From contig JAMAHW010000160.1 of assembly GCA_023627715.1 (NCBI GenBank), positions 1 to 37,843 on the forward strand: a stretch of DNA of 37,843 bases. Reading direction: 5' to 3'. Source of the DNA: Periconia sp. R9002. Its lineage: Eukaryota > Ascomycota > Dothideomycetes > Pleosporales > Periconiaceae. Positions within the stretch are counted from its first letter, which is position 1; each line of letters opens with the position of its first letter. The position numbers were made by a program, and so were the translations under genes. The notes beneath the pieces were generated by a model. That model saw only the letters and a list, made by a program, of their open reading frames with translations, did no database searches and was not told the DNA's origin. This document shows positions 10,201 through 18,617 of the stretch, in pieces.

Positions 10201-11921
10201 CAGAATGTTCTCTGATGTCCATCAGGTTCTTTTTCGCGTATCCACTCGTTGTAGGTATCAAGGCAGCATCTGTTCCACAGTAGCGTTTTCGCAACACCCT
10301 CGTGGTTATTATCCATCTCCTCACATTGAATGCTGGATCCTTGTGCGGGGCACAGCTCTTTTCCCACATCAATATAGGCATCCGAGGTCATATAGCTCTC
10401 CACAACCGCATTCGTCCAGTATTTGTCAAAACGCGAAGTCATGTCTCGCCAGGTAGAGTCTTTGGTGAGGCATTTGAGGTTCTTGCCGTGGCAGAAGAGG
10501 AAAACACCACGGAAATGTTGCAGGCCCGGACGCTCGACGGCCTGGAGAATCGCCTCCCACACCGCGTGAAGTGAGTCTGGCGGGAGGAAATGAAAAAGAA
10601 GCTGCTGCCGTGGCGTTGCTTCAGTCCGCTGCGATCGCCCCTCCACCCCTCGAGCTGTCGAATTGTATCGTGCATGATCGAAGCTAGAGGGATAGTGCTG
10701 CACGAGCGAGCTGTCGTGGTATTGATATACTGCCGGGAGCAGGATCCTACCCATCCAAGTGCGGAAATCATGGTCACAAAGACGGCTTATTTGCTGCTCT
10801 TCTCGGTACAGGTGCGGAAAAACAAGGTACAGCGATATGTCTTCGAAACCGAGTCGCCCGAAAGTATAGTGTGAAAGTCGATGCAACGGCCTGCTCACCG
10901 AATGAGCGTGGCCATGGCGATCGACATAGTGCGCTAGGCGGCTGTTCAGGTGCAAGTCCGACTGAAGGTCCGAAACGGCCATCTGCGTGGGATTCCAGCG
11001 AATACCTTGCTTAGCAACGGCTAGGCTGCTGGGAAAACCAATGACACTGTCGATATCAAACGTGACTTCCGTATCGACGCTCGCTACATCATCGGCCTTC
11101 AGACATATGTGTACTGGTGAAATGTCATCGTTACGAACCCCGCAGTATAGGTAGCGCCTAGATGCTTCGCTCATCTGGCTGGCAAAGCTGGATTCGTGGG
11201 TTGTCATATTCTTTGACCCTAGTACATCTGGACAGACCACATCTTCTCCAACTCTGTCTAGATATTCCTCAAGACCAATATGATTTGGATGATTTTCCGT
11301 CAGCTCTTCTTGAGATTGCTGATGGCAATGCTCGCAACATCCATGATGCTGAACTAGTTGATCTACCAATCGATCTGCGAGCCCGTCCATCTGCTCAGCC
11401 TCTTCGTTCATAGCTATGCCTTCATTCTCGTGTCTATTAACATCAATGATTTCATCGCTAATGATCTCAATGGATTCGCGCTCTGTTTCCTCCTGGCCTC
11501 TAACACTGGCGATTGTCTCGTTAGCCGTTATAGATTGATGGAGAGTATTGCCAATTCTAGTAGGTGGAGGGTCTAGCAGAAGACTGTCCGAAGGATCGAG
11601 AGGGGGGAGGAATGCTTCAAGGTCTTGTTCCCCATATTGTACCTTATCTTCGAGATTAGTTGGACCGGTATTTACTCCACTTCCAAGCGTGGATGGCCTG
11701 TCTAAGTCAAGACGTATCAAAATTGGCCAAGAGAACATGAACTGCCCTGGGTCTTTGGCTTGATATGCTTCGTTCTGCGCCTCTTGACCTGATGCGGCTT
11801 TGCCTTGTCTCTGAGCGCGTCGAATATGCGCATTCGCGGCCTTTTTCTCTTCTGTAGAACCGTACTTGGGCGGTCGACCTCGCTTACTTGGTATGCTAGA
11901 ATCTGTTATTGGAATTTCAAG
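7295..11921 (-). pseudogene. Large AT-hook protein with DUF3638-like tail
   Basis: One reading frame runs from about 11921 down to 8460. It starts after a good splice acceptor (AATTTAG ending at 11922) with KRGRPPKYGSTEEKKA, an AT-hook followed by a basic segment, so exon 1 lies further upstream and was not identified. A low-complexity acidic part with a CCEHCHQQ cluster follows, then a long domain (HYTFGRLGFEDISLY, TLALDPKLRKTWQHVG, INKFCVGFEMVH, YGYAWFMDKINWETM). Near 8460 the frame shifts by one base and continues in an E/Q-rich linker and a C-terminal region: HPAILRFVSTGVL, RPAEWILYNP, LTVELDIFAGRLYI, RRRGQDIMHTPLGY, ending at 7295. A 54-bp intron (7907-7960, GTGTGT...CACTAG) joins the last two exons cleanly. 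The tail resembles the C-terminus of large DUF3638/DUF3645 proteins. A TAA at 9777-9779 interrupts an otherwise open frame. About 1,500 residues if intact; function unknown. Confidence 0.65.
7907..7960 (-). other. Intron in the large AT-hook gene
   Basis: The donor GTGTGT begins at 7960 and the acceptor CACTAG ends at 7907, giving 54 bp with a CTGAT branch-point-like word about 10 bases before the acceptor. Removing it joins DNFL to RPAEWIL without a frame change, which matches the spacing expected in the DUF3638-like tail. Confidence 0.75.
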
Positions 11922-12018
11922 CTAAATTCCCTAAGGGTTCTGTATCAGCTTAGTAGAGTGCAGAATGAGGTGGAGTGTAGAGAAAGGGGGCTTAATGTTA
12001 TAAAGATCCCGATCTAGT

Positions 12019-12098
12019 TTAGCGTTGTCATCGAAATCCACAATCGGCTTAGCTCTGTCGTCGAAATCCATAATCGGCTTAGTTTTGTCAAAACGGCT
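12019..12098. repeat. 30-bp tandem repeat, about 2.5 copies
   Basis: TCGAAATCCA recurs at 12031 and 12061 inside units of exactly 30 bp, and a third partial unit follows to about 12098. On the minus strand the units read as AKPIVDFDD-like decapeptides in the same frame as the large AT-hook gene, so the repeat may belong to its missing first exon or to its leader. Confidence 0.75.
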
Positions 12099-13326
12099 TA
12101 GCGCCCTTCTTACAGCCAAAACCACTCGACTTCTAAACACTACAACGCAACGACGAAGAGGAAATTGGGTTTTTTACTTGCAGAATACGAATCAATACTA
12201 ATTGGATTATTCATGTACAGATTTTGGTCTTTCATCTCCAGCGTCGAGCGTTGGTGTGGTAGGGGGAATTTGGCTAATGGTCTATGGGGTTTGCGCATAA
12301 CTGTCAGGATACTAGTTAGTGTAGTTGTATCCGTGACGGAACGCTCCGAGCGAGACTTGATAAAGCGGTTTGACGAGATAGACATTGACTAGACTAAAAT
12401 CGAGAAGCAACTTGTAGTGACCGGTTTCGGGCTGATAAGAAGCTTCGAGTTGACATCTCGTTTAATTACCGCACTAAACAAATTTATCGGATATGGAGAA
12501 CACATTTGCTCTCCATCCCAACGCCATCGTCTGAAGCACGGGAGCCTACTAGAAAGAAGGTAGAAGGATGAATGTATACAAAGCGACGCAGAGGAGAATA
12601 GAACTAAGACGATGTTAGTGGCCGAGCACCCTATTTAGCGCCCGTGTTATTTAAAGATTAGATCTAATTAGCTAGACGAGAGGCCTAATTTGGTTCCCAT
12701 GTGTCACAGTTCGACTGCGATCTGATTCAGCAGTAATGCTCGAGAGCCTAGATAGAGGTTAGATTAGCTCGGTAGGGGTCGAGAGTAGATACAAGCCGTA
12801 GAACAAATGAAAGGCTTTTATGAGTGCGACTCGAGCTAGAAATCGCTTCTGCACCATTGCAACTCCCCATTTCACAGCGATTGCAATGTGAGCTCGTCCA
12901 CACCTTATCGATAGTGTCCTCAACATCGCGAACGTCAATACCCAAACTTCATCTATATCCTACCCGCCTATTTTTTCTCCCGACTACCTGACCACAGGCT
13001 TCAGCTTCCCTCAGACCATTAAACTAACGTCAAAAACGATCGGTGGTTGATGCAGGAGGCAGCCTCTGAGCGTGCCACCACCAGGACCACGTCACGTAAC
13101 CAAAACACTCACCTTCCGTCAAACTGGAGATAGTAGAAATTGATTGCAAACCACCACATTATTTCGTGATCCTACCTATTGTTGGTGGTGATAGAGCCTC
13201 ATATTGGTGATGGTAGAAATTGTGTTCGGCAGGCGTCACGCGGCACGCGCACAGACACGTTAGTTAGGGGCGCACGGACAGGAACGTAGAGATCGCGTCG
13301 CGTGTCCTATTGCACTCCCAGTACTA
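12099..13326. other. Intergenic stretch, nothing recognised
   Basis: Only short open frames of up to about 80 codons without motifs. No repeats with other parts of the window were noticed apart from generic AT-rich words. Confidence 0.55.
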
Positions 13327-13685
13327 ATGCCTAAGAAAGCTGAGTTAAAGAGACGGAAAGCACAGTCACAAAGAGACAAGAATAGGAACCAGTTGGTTAA
13401 GGATCTTACCCGAGCAATTTTATCAAAGCTGCCGCCTGCACGGTCGCAAAGTAGTATTGCCGAAGATACCTCAGACCCAGTAAGTGGATAATCATAGTAT
13501 AGTTATGATTCCAAGCTAATAGTTAGACTACTATGGCACCTCGTCGTCCAAAATTCGTAGTAGAGTAAGATCCTGGGCCGTTTAAAGGAGGAGGAGTATG
13601 GCCGCCGATCGTCCACATATCTCCTCCCACGAAGCCCACTAACGTCCGTAATGTGCCTCAACTTCGATACACTTTGATAGAATGA
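13327..13685 (+). pseudogene. Short two-exon basic protein gene with in-frame TAA
   Basis: Exon 1 (13327-13479) encodes 51 residues beginning MPKKAELKRRKAQSQRDKNR, a strongly basic, helix-prone segment, then LVKDLTRAILSKLPPARS. A textbook 47-bp intron follows: GTAAGT at 13480, GCTAAT branch word, acceptor TTAG ending at 13526. Exon 2 continues in phase 0 with MAPRRPKFVVE, hits TAA at 13566-13568, and stays open for 38 more codons with proline-rich, protein-like sequence (GGGVWPPIVHISPPTKP, then VPQLRYTLIE) to TGA at 13683. A CAA-to-TAA change would explain the stop. Either the gene makes a 64-residue protein or it is a nonsense pseudogene of about 102 residues. No domain is recognised. Both exons are too short to be noticed by open-frame length alone; the splice signals carry the call. 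Confidence 0.5.
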
Positions 13686-13883
13686 GTCCCATATGCAGTT
13701 TAATACAGTAAAAAGATTTCCGTTACCATTATCTCACGGAGGCTTCCAGCGCAAACGTTTGCTGGTGAGCAGTCATCTACTAATCCGCGCACGGCCCACG
13801 CTTATTGTACATAGTAATCGAATGTCTGTCGAAGAGTACGAGACTGGGAGCTACACTTGCATTACATAAGCGCGCGCGCCGAC

Positions 13884-13899
13884 CTAACTAATTAGTTAG
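13884..13899. repeat. 16-bp perfect palindrome
   Basis: CTAACTAATTAGTTAG reads the same on both strands. It lies 3 bases after a CG-alternating run. It may be a chance palindrome, a regulatory dyad or the joined ends of a lost element. Confidence 0.8.
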
Positions 13900-14440
13900 T
13901 ATCGCTGAAGTGCTGTCAATGATGCTGAAGACCCGGCAAGTTCTTCTTCCGACGCTACCCGACACTACCCGGTGCTGCTGGAACGCCTATAGTGATACTA
14001 AGTGCAAGGACAGATGCTTATCTTCTTTGCTCTATTGCCTGGTAGAGGCTGACTTGGTGGTGCTTATCCCCGCACGACTAATAGGATGATGTGTAGAAAG
14101 TCAACACATATGGATCAGATCAATGGCAACCATTCTATGCGCATGGCCGAGGGTCATTTACGTGATGACTGCCGTAATATGCAAGATGCATATGCCACTG
14201 GGCTGTTGCTAGGCGGTATTCTGAAGTGCCGCGGAGCCGAACGGCATCTAGGCGAACATTTTCCACTTGCCAGCATTCGAGCGAGCACGATACGCAATAG
14301 CATTGCTGTGTAACTTAGACGTAAGTACAATCATCACTTGCATGTCTTTCGTCTGTGCGCATCGAGCAATTACCGTCATACTACGGCTTAGCGTGATGTG
14401 GTTGTGTGTGGATATCCACCATTATGGTTTTCCACGCCAT

Positions 14441-14481
14441 GGTCTTCCATCAGCATGGAAATCCATAGCTTTGAATATGCT
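14441..14481 (+). repeat. Degenerate dispersed repeat, copy 1
   Basis: TTCCATCAGCATGGAA is an inverted repeat with a 4-base loop, followed by ATCCATAGCTTTGAATATGC. A related arrangement occurs at 23040-23096 with an extra CCATGG-containing insert. The surrounding few hundred bases are loosely alike in both places. Confidence 0.55.
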
Positions 14482-15144
14482 TATTCGATATTCGTTCCTT
14501 GTGCGTGCTCTACAGATGATGCGTTCGTGTGCAAATCAGCACTCCATAAAGGATGATTTTCACGAGCAATAAGCGCCATCAACGGTAGCACTGTCAACAT
14601 CTCCACCATACAGCGTCACTTGCATTATCAAAGTCCACGGTACCACAGCTGCGTGTGGCGCTTATGTGATGCGAATGTGGTTCGAGCCATGTGAAGAAAA
14701 TAGAGCGCTGATGTTTTCGTCGATAGAAGCGTTGCCGTCAACGCAGCTGACCCGTTACTGGTAGCTTAGATCCCGCAGTTGTAGATCTCGGCGCGATGGT
14801 CAGTGCATACGAAATCGACACGCGTTCCGGGAACGACATGCGTTCCGAGTTGTCATCCTAGAGTAGGGACCATCAGGGTCTGACCCGTGACAGGAGGTGC
14901 ACTAAGTGGGGTAGCTTGAGCGGGAGAACTAACTAGATTAAGTTTAGTTTTGGAGTACGGCGTGTTCCGTGTCGCCATACCTGAGTAGGAACAACTTGAC
15001 CGTCGCAAGCACACAGGCTACCAAGACAAGAACAAGCATGAAAAACACGACACACACAAAAAGCAAGCAGCACAAGAAACACGCACAGCCCCAAGACAAG
15101 AGCGCACCTCGCAAACCGACGCCACAGCAACATCCGACCAGGGA

Positions 15145-16019
15145 TCAGACGAGAAAGGACCGAGGACACACGTTCCACGGCCTGTTGTCCGGCCGCACCA
15201 CCGCGTCCGTCACACCGCGCGACAGGGACCAGAACTCGTCAACCAACCTCGCAGCACCAGAAACGCCATCGCCAACTCCCCAAGAGCGGAAATCCACCGC
15301 AACCCCGTCCGCCCACGACGGAAGATCGCAACAAACGCATTCAAAAACGTCGAGAAAAAACGCACAGACACCGTCACACAGGTCGCGGGGGTGAGGATAC
15401 ACCCACTCCCCAGAGACAATAGCCTGCACCACCGGCACCACCAGCTCCACGCCGCACGCAAACCCCTCCGGCGTCAGGGGCACCCCCAGCGCCGCAAAGC
15501 GAGACCCACATCCGCAGCGCGCATGCTCCGCCTGCACAACAAACAAGCTTTCGACGAAAGAGGATACTCCACGCGAAACTCTTCCAGAGCCTTGCACCAA
15601 TGACGGGGCACACCACCGGCACTTCCAGTCGCCGCACACGAGCGGGAGCCGCCCGCTCTCCTTGGTGAACCTCCACAACACCTCCTCCGGACTCGAAACA
15701 TCCACCACGCACGTAACGCTGACCCCCAGCGTCGCCAGCCCTGCACACCAGTGAGCAAGACAAACAAACGAAAAGAACCGGCCGAGGGACACCCACCCTC
15801 GACATGCCGCCGCACAAACCCAAGCTCCGCCTCGCATGGGGAAAAAAGGGGGGACGGAACCCCGATCGGGGAACATCCCCACCATCGCGGAAGAGGGCAC
15901 AACCCTCCGCAGCGCCACCAGCGCGACAGCTGTCGCATCCTCAGCCAAGAAAGCAAATCCAGGTGGCCCACCACCATCGCCAACAGCTCCAACGGCAGCG
16001 AAGACAACGCAGCCGCCAT
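15145..16019 (-). pseudogene. F-box protein gene with a frameshift, GC-rich
   Basis: ATG at 16019 opens MAAALSSLPLELLAMVVGHL, DLLSWLRMRQLSR: a clear F-box (LPLELL...L...D..S..R.R..S). Around 15920 the homologous reading passes to another frame, where ALRRVVPSSAMVGMFPD, RGGAWVCAAACRGWVSLGRF, VTCVVDVSSPEEVLWRF and RLPLVCGDWKCRWC continue an open frame to TGA at 15145. A single missing base in the CAGCTGTCGCGC area would account for it. F-box proteins act as substrate receptors in SCF ubiquitin ligases; nothing after the F-box identifies the substrate-binding part here. Codon third positions are strongly G/C, unlike every other gene in the window. The gene lies between ordinary AT-rich sequence and telomere-type repeats, with its promoter side facing those repeats. 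An intron could also explain part of the frame change, but I found no suitable pair of sites. Confidence 0.6.
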
Positions 16020-16350
16020 CTGAGCGTGGTTTCGAAAACACCACGCTGCACTCCGTGATCCCACCGCCGTGGGAATGTCCACCCGCCGTGGACCGCCAAA
16101 GCGAAAGAAAAAAGTGTTCGGGGACGCGTCCCTCACAGAGACTGCGCAACCGCCGCTGGGGAGTCTCCGTCTTTAACTAAACGCCTTGCCAAGGAAAAAC
16201 GTAGCCTGAAGGCCCACTGCGGGTCCCTAGTTCCGTTTTTGACTCTCCGAGTCCCTTAGTGCTCACCCTTGAAAAGGGATAAGCGCGGTCTCCACCGCTA
16301 AGCCCCTCCAGGGCACAAATTGCTCCGCACGACGAGCGCCGCTCGTTCAA

Positions 16351-16612
16351 TGGCAAGCCTTACAAGTTACAAAATGCCCCCCCTGGTTAGGTGGTTATTT
16401 CGTTTATAAGGAACCCTAACCCTAACCCTCTCCGAGACCGAATGAGCTTGCTCTCCGAAAGAGCCAAGCGTCGAGCATCGACGAATCACCCCCTGGGTGT
16501 GAGTCACTCCGTGACGCGTCCCTCCAGGCCGCATGTGGACAAGCCTTACTAACACGAAAAGCCACGTGACTGGTCAAGTGGTTATTTCGTTTATAAGGAA
16601 CCCTAACCCTTA
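16351..16612. repeat. Duplicated telomere-type CCCTAA tracts
   Basis: A first tract of about 2.7 units of CCCTAA lies at 16414-16429 and a second of about 1.7 units at 16601-16610. Each is preceded by the same words TGGTTATTTCGTTTATAAGG, about 187 bp apart, and by a looser match that starts at AAGCCTTAC (16355 and 16541). The unit was therefore duplicated in tandem together with its telomeric end. TTAGGG/CCCTAA is the telomere repeat of most filamentous ascomycetes. The Copia LTR begins immediately after the second tract. Confidence 0.8.
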
Positions 16613-16832
16613 TGATAACTATAGGCTAATATAGTAAAGAGATTAATATAATTGTCAGATTTTCGATAGAAAGAACTGAAAGATTCATGATTGATTGATT
16701 CTTGTCTGAGTGATGCGTGTTCCCCGCACTTTATATCCGCGTCCATCCGTTGTTGAAGTTCGGGTGGCTTTAGTGGGTAAAAAAGACACTAATTCACTTG
16801 CCCACCCTTCAAATCAGAGCTGCAATCTGACA
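16613..16832 (-). repeat. 3' LTR of the Copia element
   Basis: The 220-bp segment starts TGTCAGATTGCAGC and ends ...AGTTATCA on the element strand, satisfying the TG...CA rule. It is preceded by a polypurine tract (CTGAGGGGGTG, 16833-16843). A TATA-like GATATAAAG occurs inside it, near 16731. No second copy exists in the window, so the boundaries are inferred from the TG/CA ends and the polypurine tract. Confidence 0.65.
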
Positions 16833-16888
16833 CACCCCCTCAGCTCGAGCTGTGCTCAAGCTGGACATTTTCTAGATTGCTGTACGCA

Positions 16889-18172
16889 TCAAATATCCAG
16901 TGCTTCAAACTTTTGTTCAATGTCCATATCGTCGATCTTCTTATCGGACAGCTGATCACTGACGTCCGTCAATCCTAGTTGTTTAAGGAAGCCCTTCCAC
17001 TGGTTAGCTGGCAGTGATTTTGTTAGTCCATCTGCCGGCATCTCTGATGAAGGCGTATAGACGATCCGTATTCTCTTGCGTGCAACTTCCTGTCGCAGCC
17101 AATGGTTGTGGATATCGACATGTCGTAGCTTCGTCTGTAGCCGTGCGATTTGCTCATTGATCAGTCTGATTGTCTGCGTATTGTCGCAATCGATCTGAAT
17201 CGTTTGGTCGACCAACTGGACCTTTAGCTCATTCATCAGCATTGTCGTGAATATAGCTTCCTTGGCCACCTGAGCAAGTAGCTCAGCTTCAGTAGTAGAG
17301 GTTGTCACTGTATCTTGCTTGTTTGCGCGCCATGCGACCAGTCCTCCGAACAACTTGATCACATATCCTTGTGAGCTCTTCCTGTCTTGTGTATTGTCTG
17401 CAAAGGACGCGTCACTGGCCACCTTCAGTGTGTCTTCTCCACCTAGCTCTAGGGCAAGTGCGCGGTACTTCTTGAGATACAAGAGTACGCGATCAGCTGC
17501 TGCCTGATGTCTCGGACCAGGATTTGTGAGAAATCGAGCCAGTCTGGATGTAGCGAAAACAATATCTGGTCGTGTGGTAACTGCTGCAAACAGTAGAGAA
17601 CCAACTTTCCTCTGATACCTGTTAATCTCCGATAATAGCGTAAAGCCTTCCCTAGGAAGTAGTTCGTCATTGCTCATTGGAATGTCGTGTTTGAGGTCAT
17701 TCCTGTCCGCCAATCTAGCGGTCTTGTCAATGTACGCAGCCTGTGAGAGCCAGATCTTTCTTTGCTGGCGATCCCTGATCACCTCGACGCCTAGGAACCA
17801 CTGTAGCTCTTTGCCGTCTGTGCAGGTATATTTGGCTTGAATTTGTTGGATTGCTTCCTTAGCAAGGTTCTCTGACGCCTTCCTGTACGCGATAATGATA
17901 TCGTCGACATAGAAAAACACAAATATACTGTCCTTGATCATACAGCAAGGTTCATGGGGAACCGCTGAGAAGCCAAGTGACTGCAAGGATGACGTAAAGT
18001 TACGTTGCCAAAGGAGTGGCGATATTCTAAGTCCGTATAGAGCCTTGTGTAATACAAGGACTGTCCCAGGCTTTCTATAGCCTCTTGGCATCCTCATATA
18101 CACTGTTCGGTCGCCGTGCCAGTTATATACTAGAACGGGCATGAGCAATTGATTGGTCCTCTCCCTCTGCAA
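16889..18172 (-). CDS. Copia polyprotein fragment: reverse transcriptase and RNase H
   Basis: The 427-residue frame holds the back part of a Ty1/Copia reverse transcriptase: RMPRGYRKPG, LHKALYGLRISPLLW, then FFYVDDIIIAYR with the catalytic YVDD. It continues with ELQWFLGVEV and the linker to the RNase H domain (SDASFADN, KSSQGYVIKLFGG, STTEAELLA, DCDNTQTI), ending with HNHWLRQEVARKRI and ADGLTKSLP. These are the expected blocks in the expected order, and no stop interrupts them. The N-terminal part of the reverse transcriptase, integrase and gag are absent, so the fragment cannot support transposition alone. Lack of internal stops suggests a relatively recent insertion or escape from the RIP-type damage seen at 21-22 kb. 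Confidence 0.92.
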   Translation of the reverse strand: MQRERTNQLLMPVLVYNWHGDRTVYMRMPRGYRKPGTVLVLHKALYGLRISPLLWQRNFTSSLQSLGFSAVPHEPCCMIKDSIFVFFYVDDIIIAYRKASENLAKEAIQQIQAKYTCTDGKELQWFLGVEVIRDRQQRKIWLSQAAYIDKTARLADRNDLKHDIPMSNDELLPREGFTLLSEINRYQRKVGSLLFAAVTTRPDIVFATSRLARFLTNPGPRHQAAADRVLLYLKKYRALALELGGEDTLKVASDASFADNTQDRKSSQGYVIKLFGGLVAWRANKQDTVTTSTTEAELLAQVAKEAIFTTMLMNELKVQLVDQTIQIDCDNTQTIRLINEQIARLQTKLRHVDIHNHWLRQEVARKRIRIVYTPSSEMPADGLTKSLPANQWKGFLKQLGLTDVSDQLSDKKIDDMDIEQKFEALDI

Positions 18173-18617
18173 GTGGGAAACAAGATTTTAATAGGGGAGC
18201 TTACTACACACTGGCAAAGACGTTAACCGAACGCTAGTAGTAACATCTACATCAGTATATGTGCTCTGCGAAAGAGTCACATAGGCTTTTGCACTGCATC
18301 CATTTGTCAGTAAAACGTTACTGATCGACATCTAATTGTCCACTAACCTCGGGCAGCAATAGTACGTTTTCCAGGCGTCAAAGTTTACAACGATAACCTA
18401 CAGCGAGCTCTATAAGTTGCAATAATCAGCACAACCCAAATAAATTAACAACCACATATTCAAATTTGATAAAAATTATACCAATCGATTCGCTGTACTC
18501 TATAGGACAATCTGCAAATTCAGTACCCCCAAAATTGTTGAAATGTGGGGGATGTTTATTATGTCGATTGTTTGGTGTTGAGGACGGGGGTGGCTGCCCG
18601 TCCCTGTCAAAATTCAC
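18173..18617. other. Spacer between Copia fragment and 519-aa gene
   Basis: AT-rich, no open frame of note. A short imperfect inverted repeat (CCCCAAAATT...TGTGGGG, 18529-18551) lies about 70 bp downstream of the stop codon of the next gene and could act in 3'-end formation. Confidence 0.45.

Larger units (their letters stand above)
13686..14949. other. Non-coding stretch with degenerate repeats
   Basis: It contains a 16-bp perfect palindrome at 13884, GC-alternating CGCGCGCGC just before it, and sequence related to segments near 23.0-23.3 kb and 33.4-33.6 kb (variants of GCTGCTGAAGTGCTGATGGT and ATGCTGAGTGCA). No gene is supported. Confidence 0.55.
16613..18172 (-). mobile_element. Ty1/Copia retrotransposon, 5'-truncated
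   Basis: The element lies on the minus strand and keeps its pol C-terminus, polypurine tract and one LTR. Moving rightwards, the reverse-transcriptase frame loses homology at about 18150-18172, and no gag, protease or integrase and no second LTR was found in the 400 bp beyond. The LTR end abuts a CCCTAA tract. Because the 5' end is missing, a target-site duplication cannot be tested. Confidence 0.85.

Noticed and set aside
14933..15178. Minus-strand hydrophobic frame as a further exon of the F-box gene
   Set aside because: It overlaps the end of the F-box frame in another register, and no splice sites join them.
15804..16180. Plus-strand Pro/Ser/Ala-rich open frames in the GC-rich block
   Set aside because: High GC makes all frames open; the minus-strand F-box sequence explains the region better.
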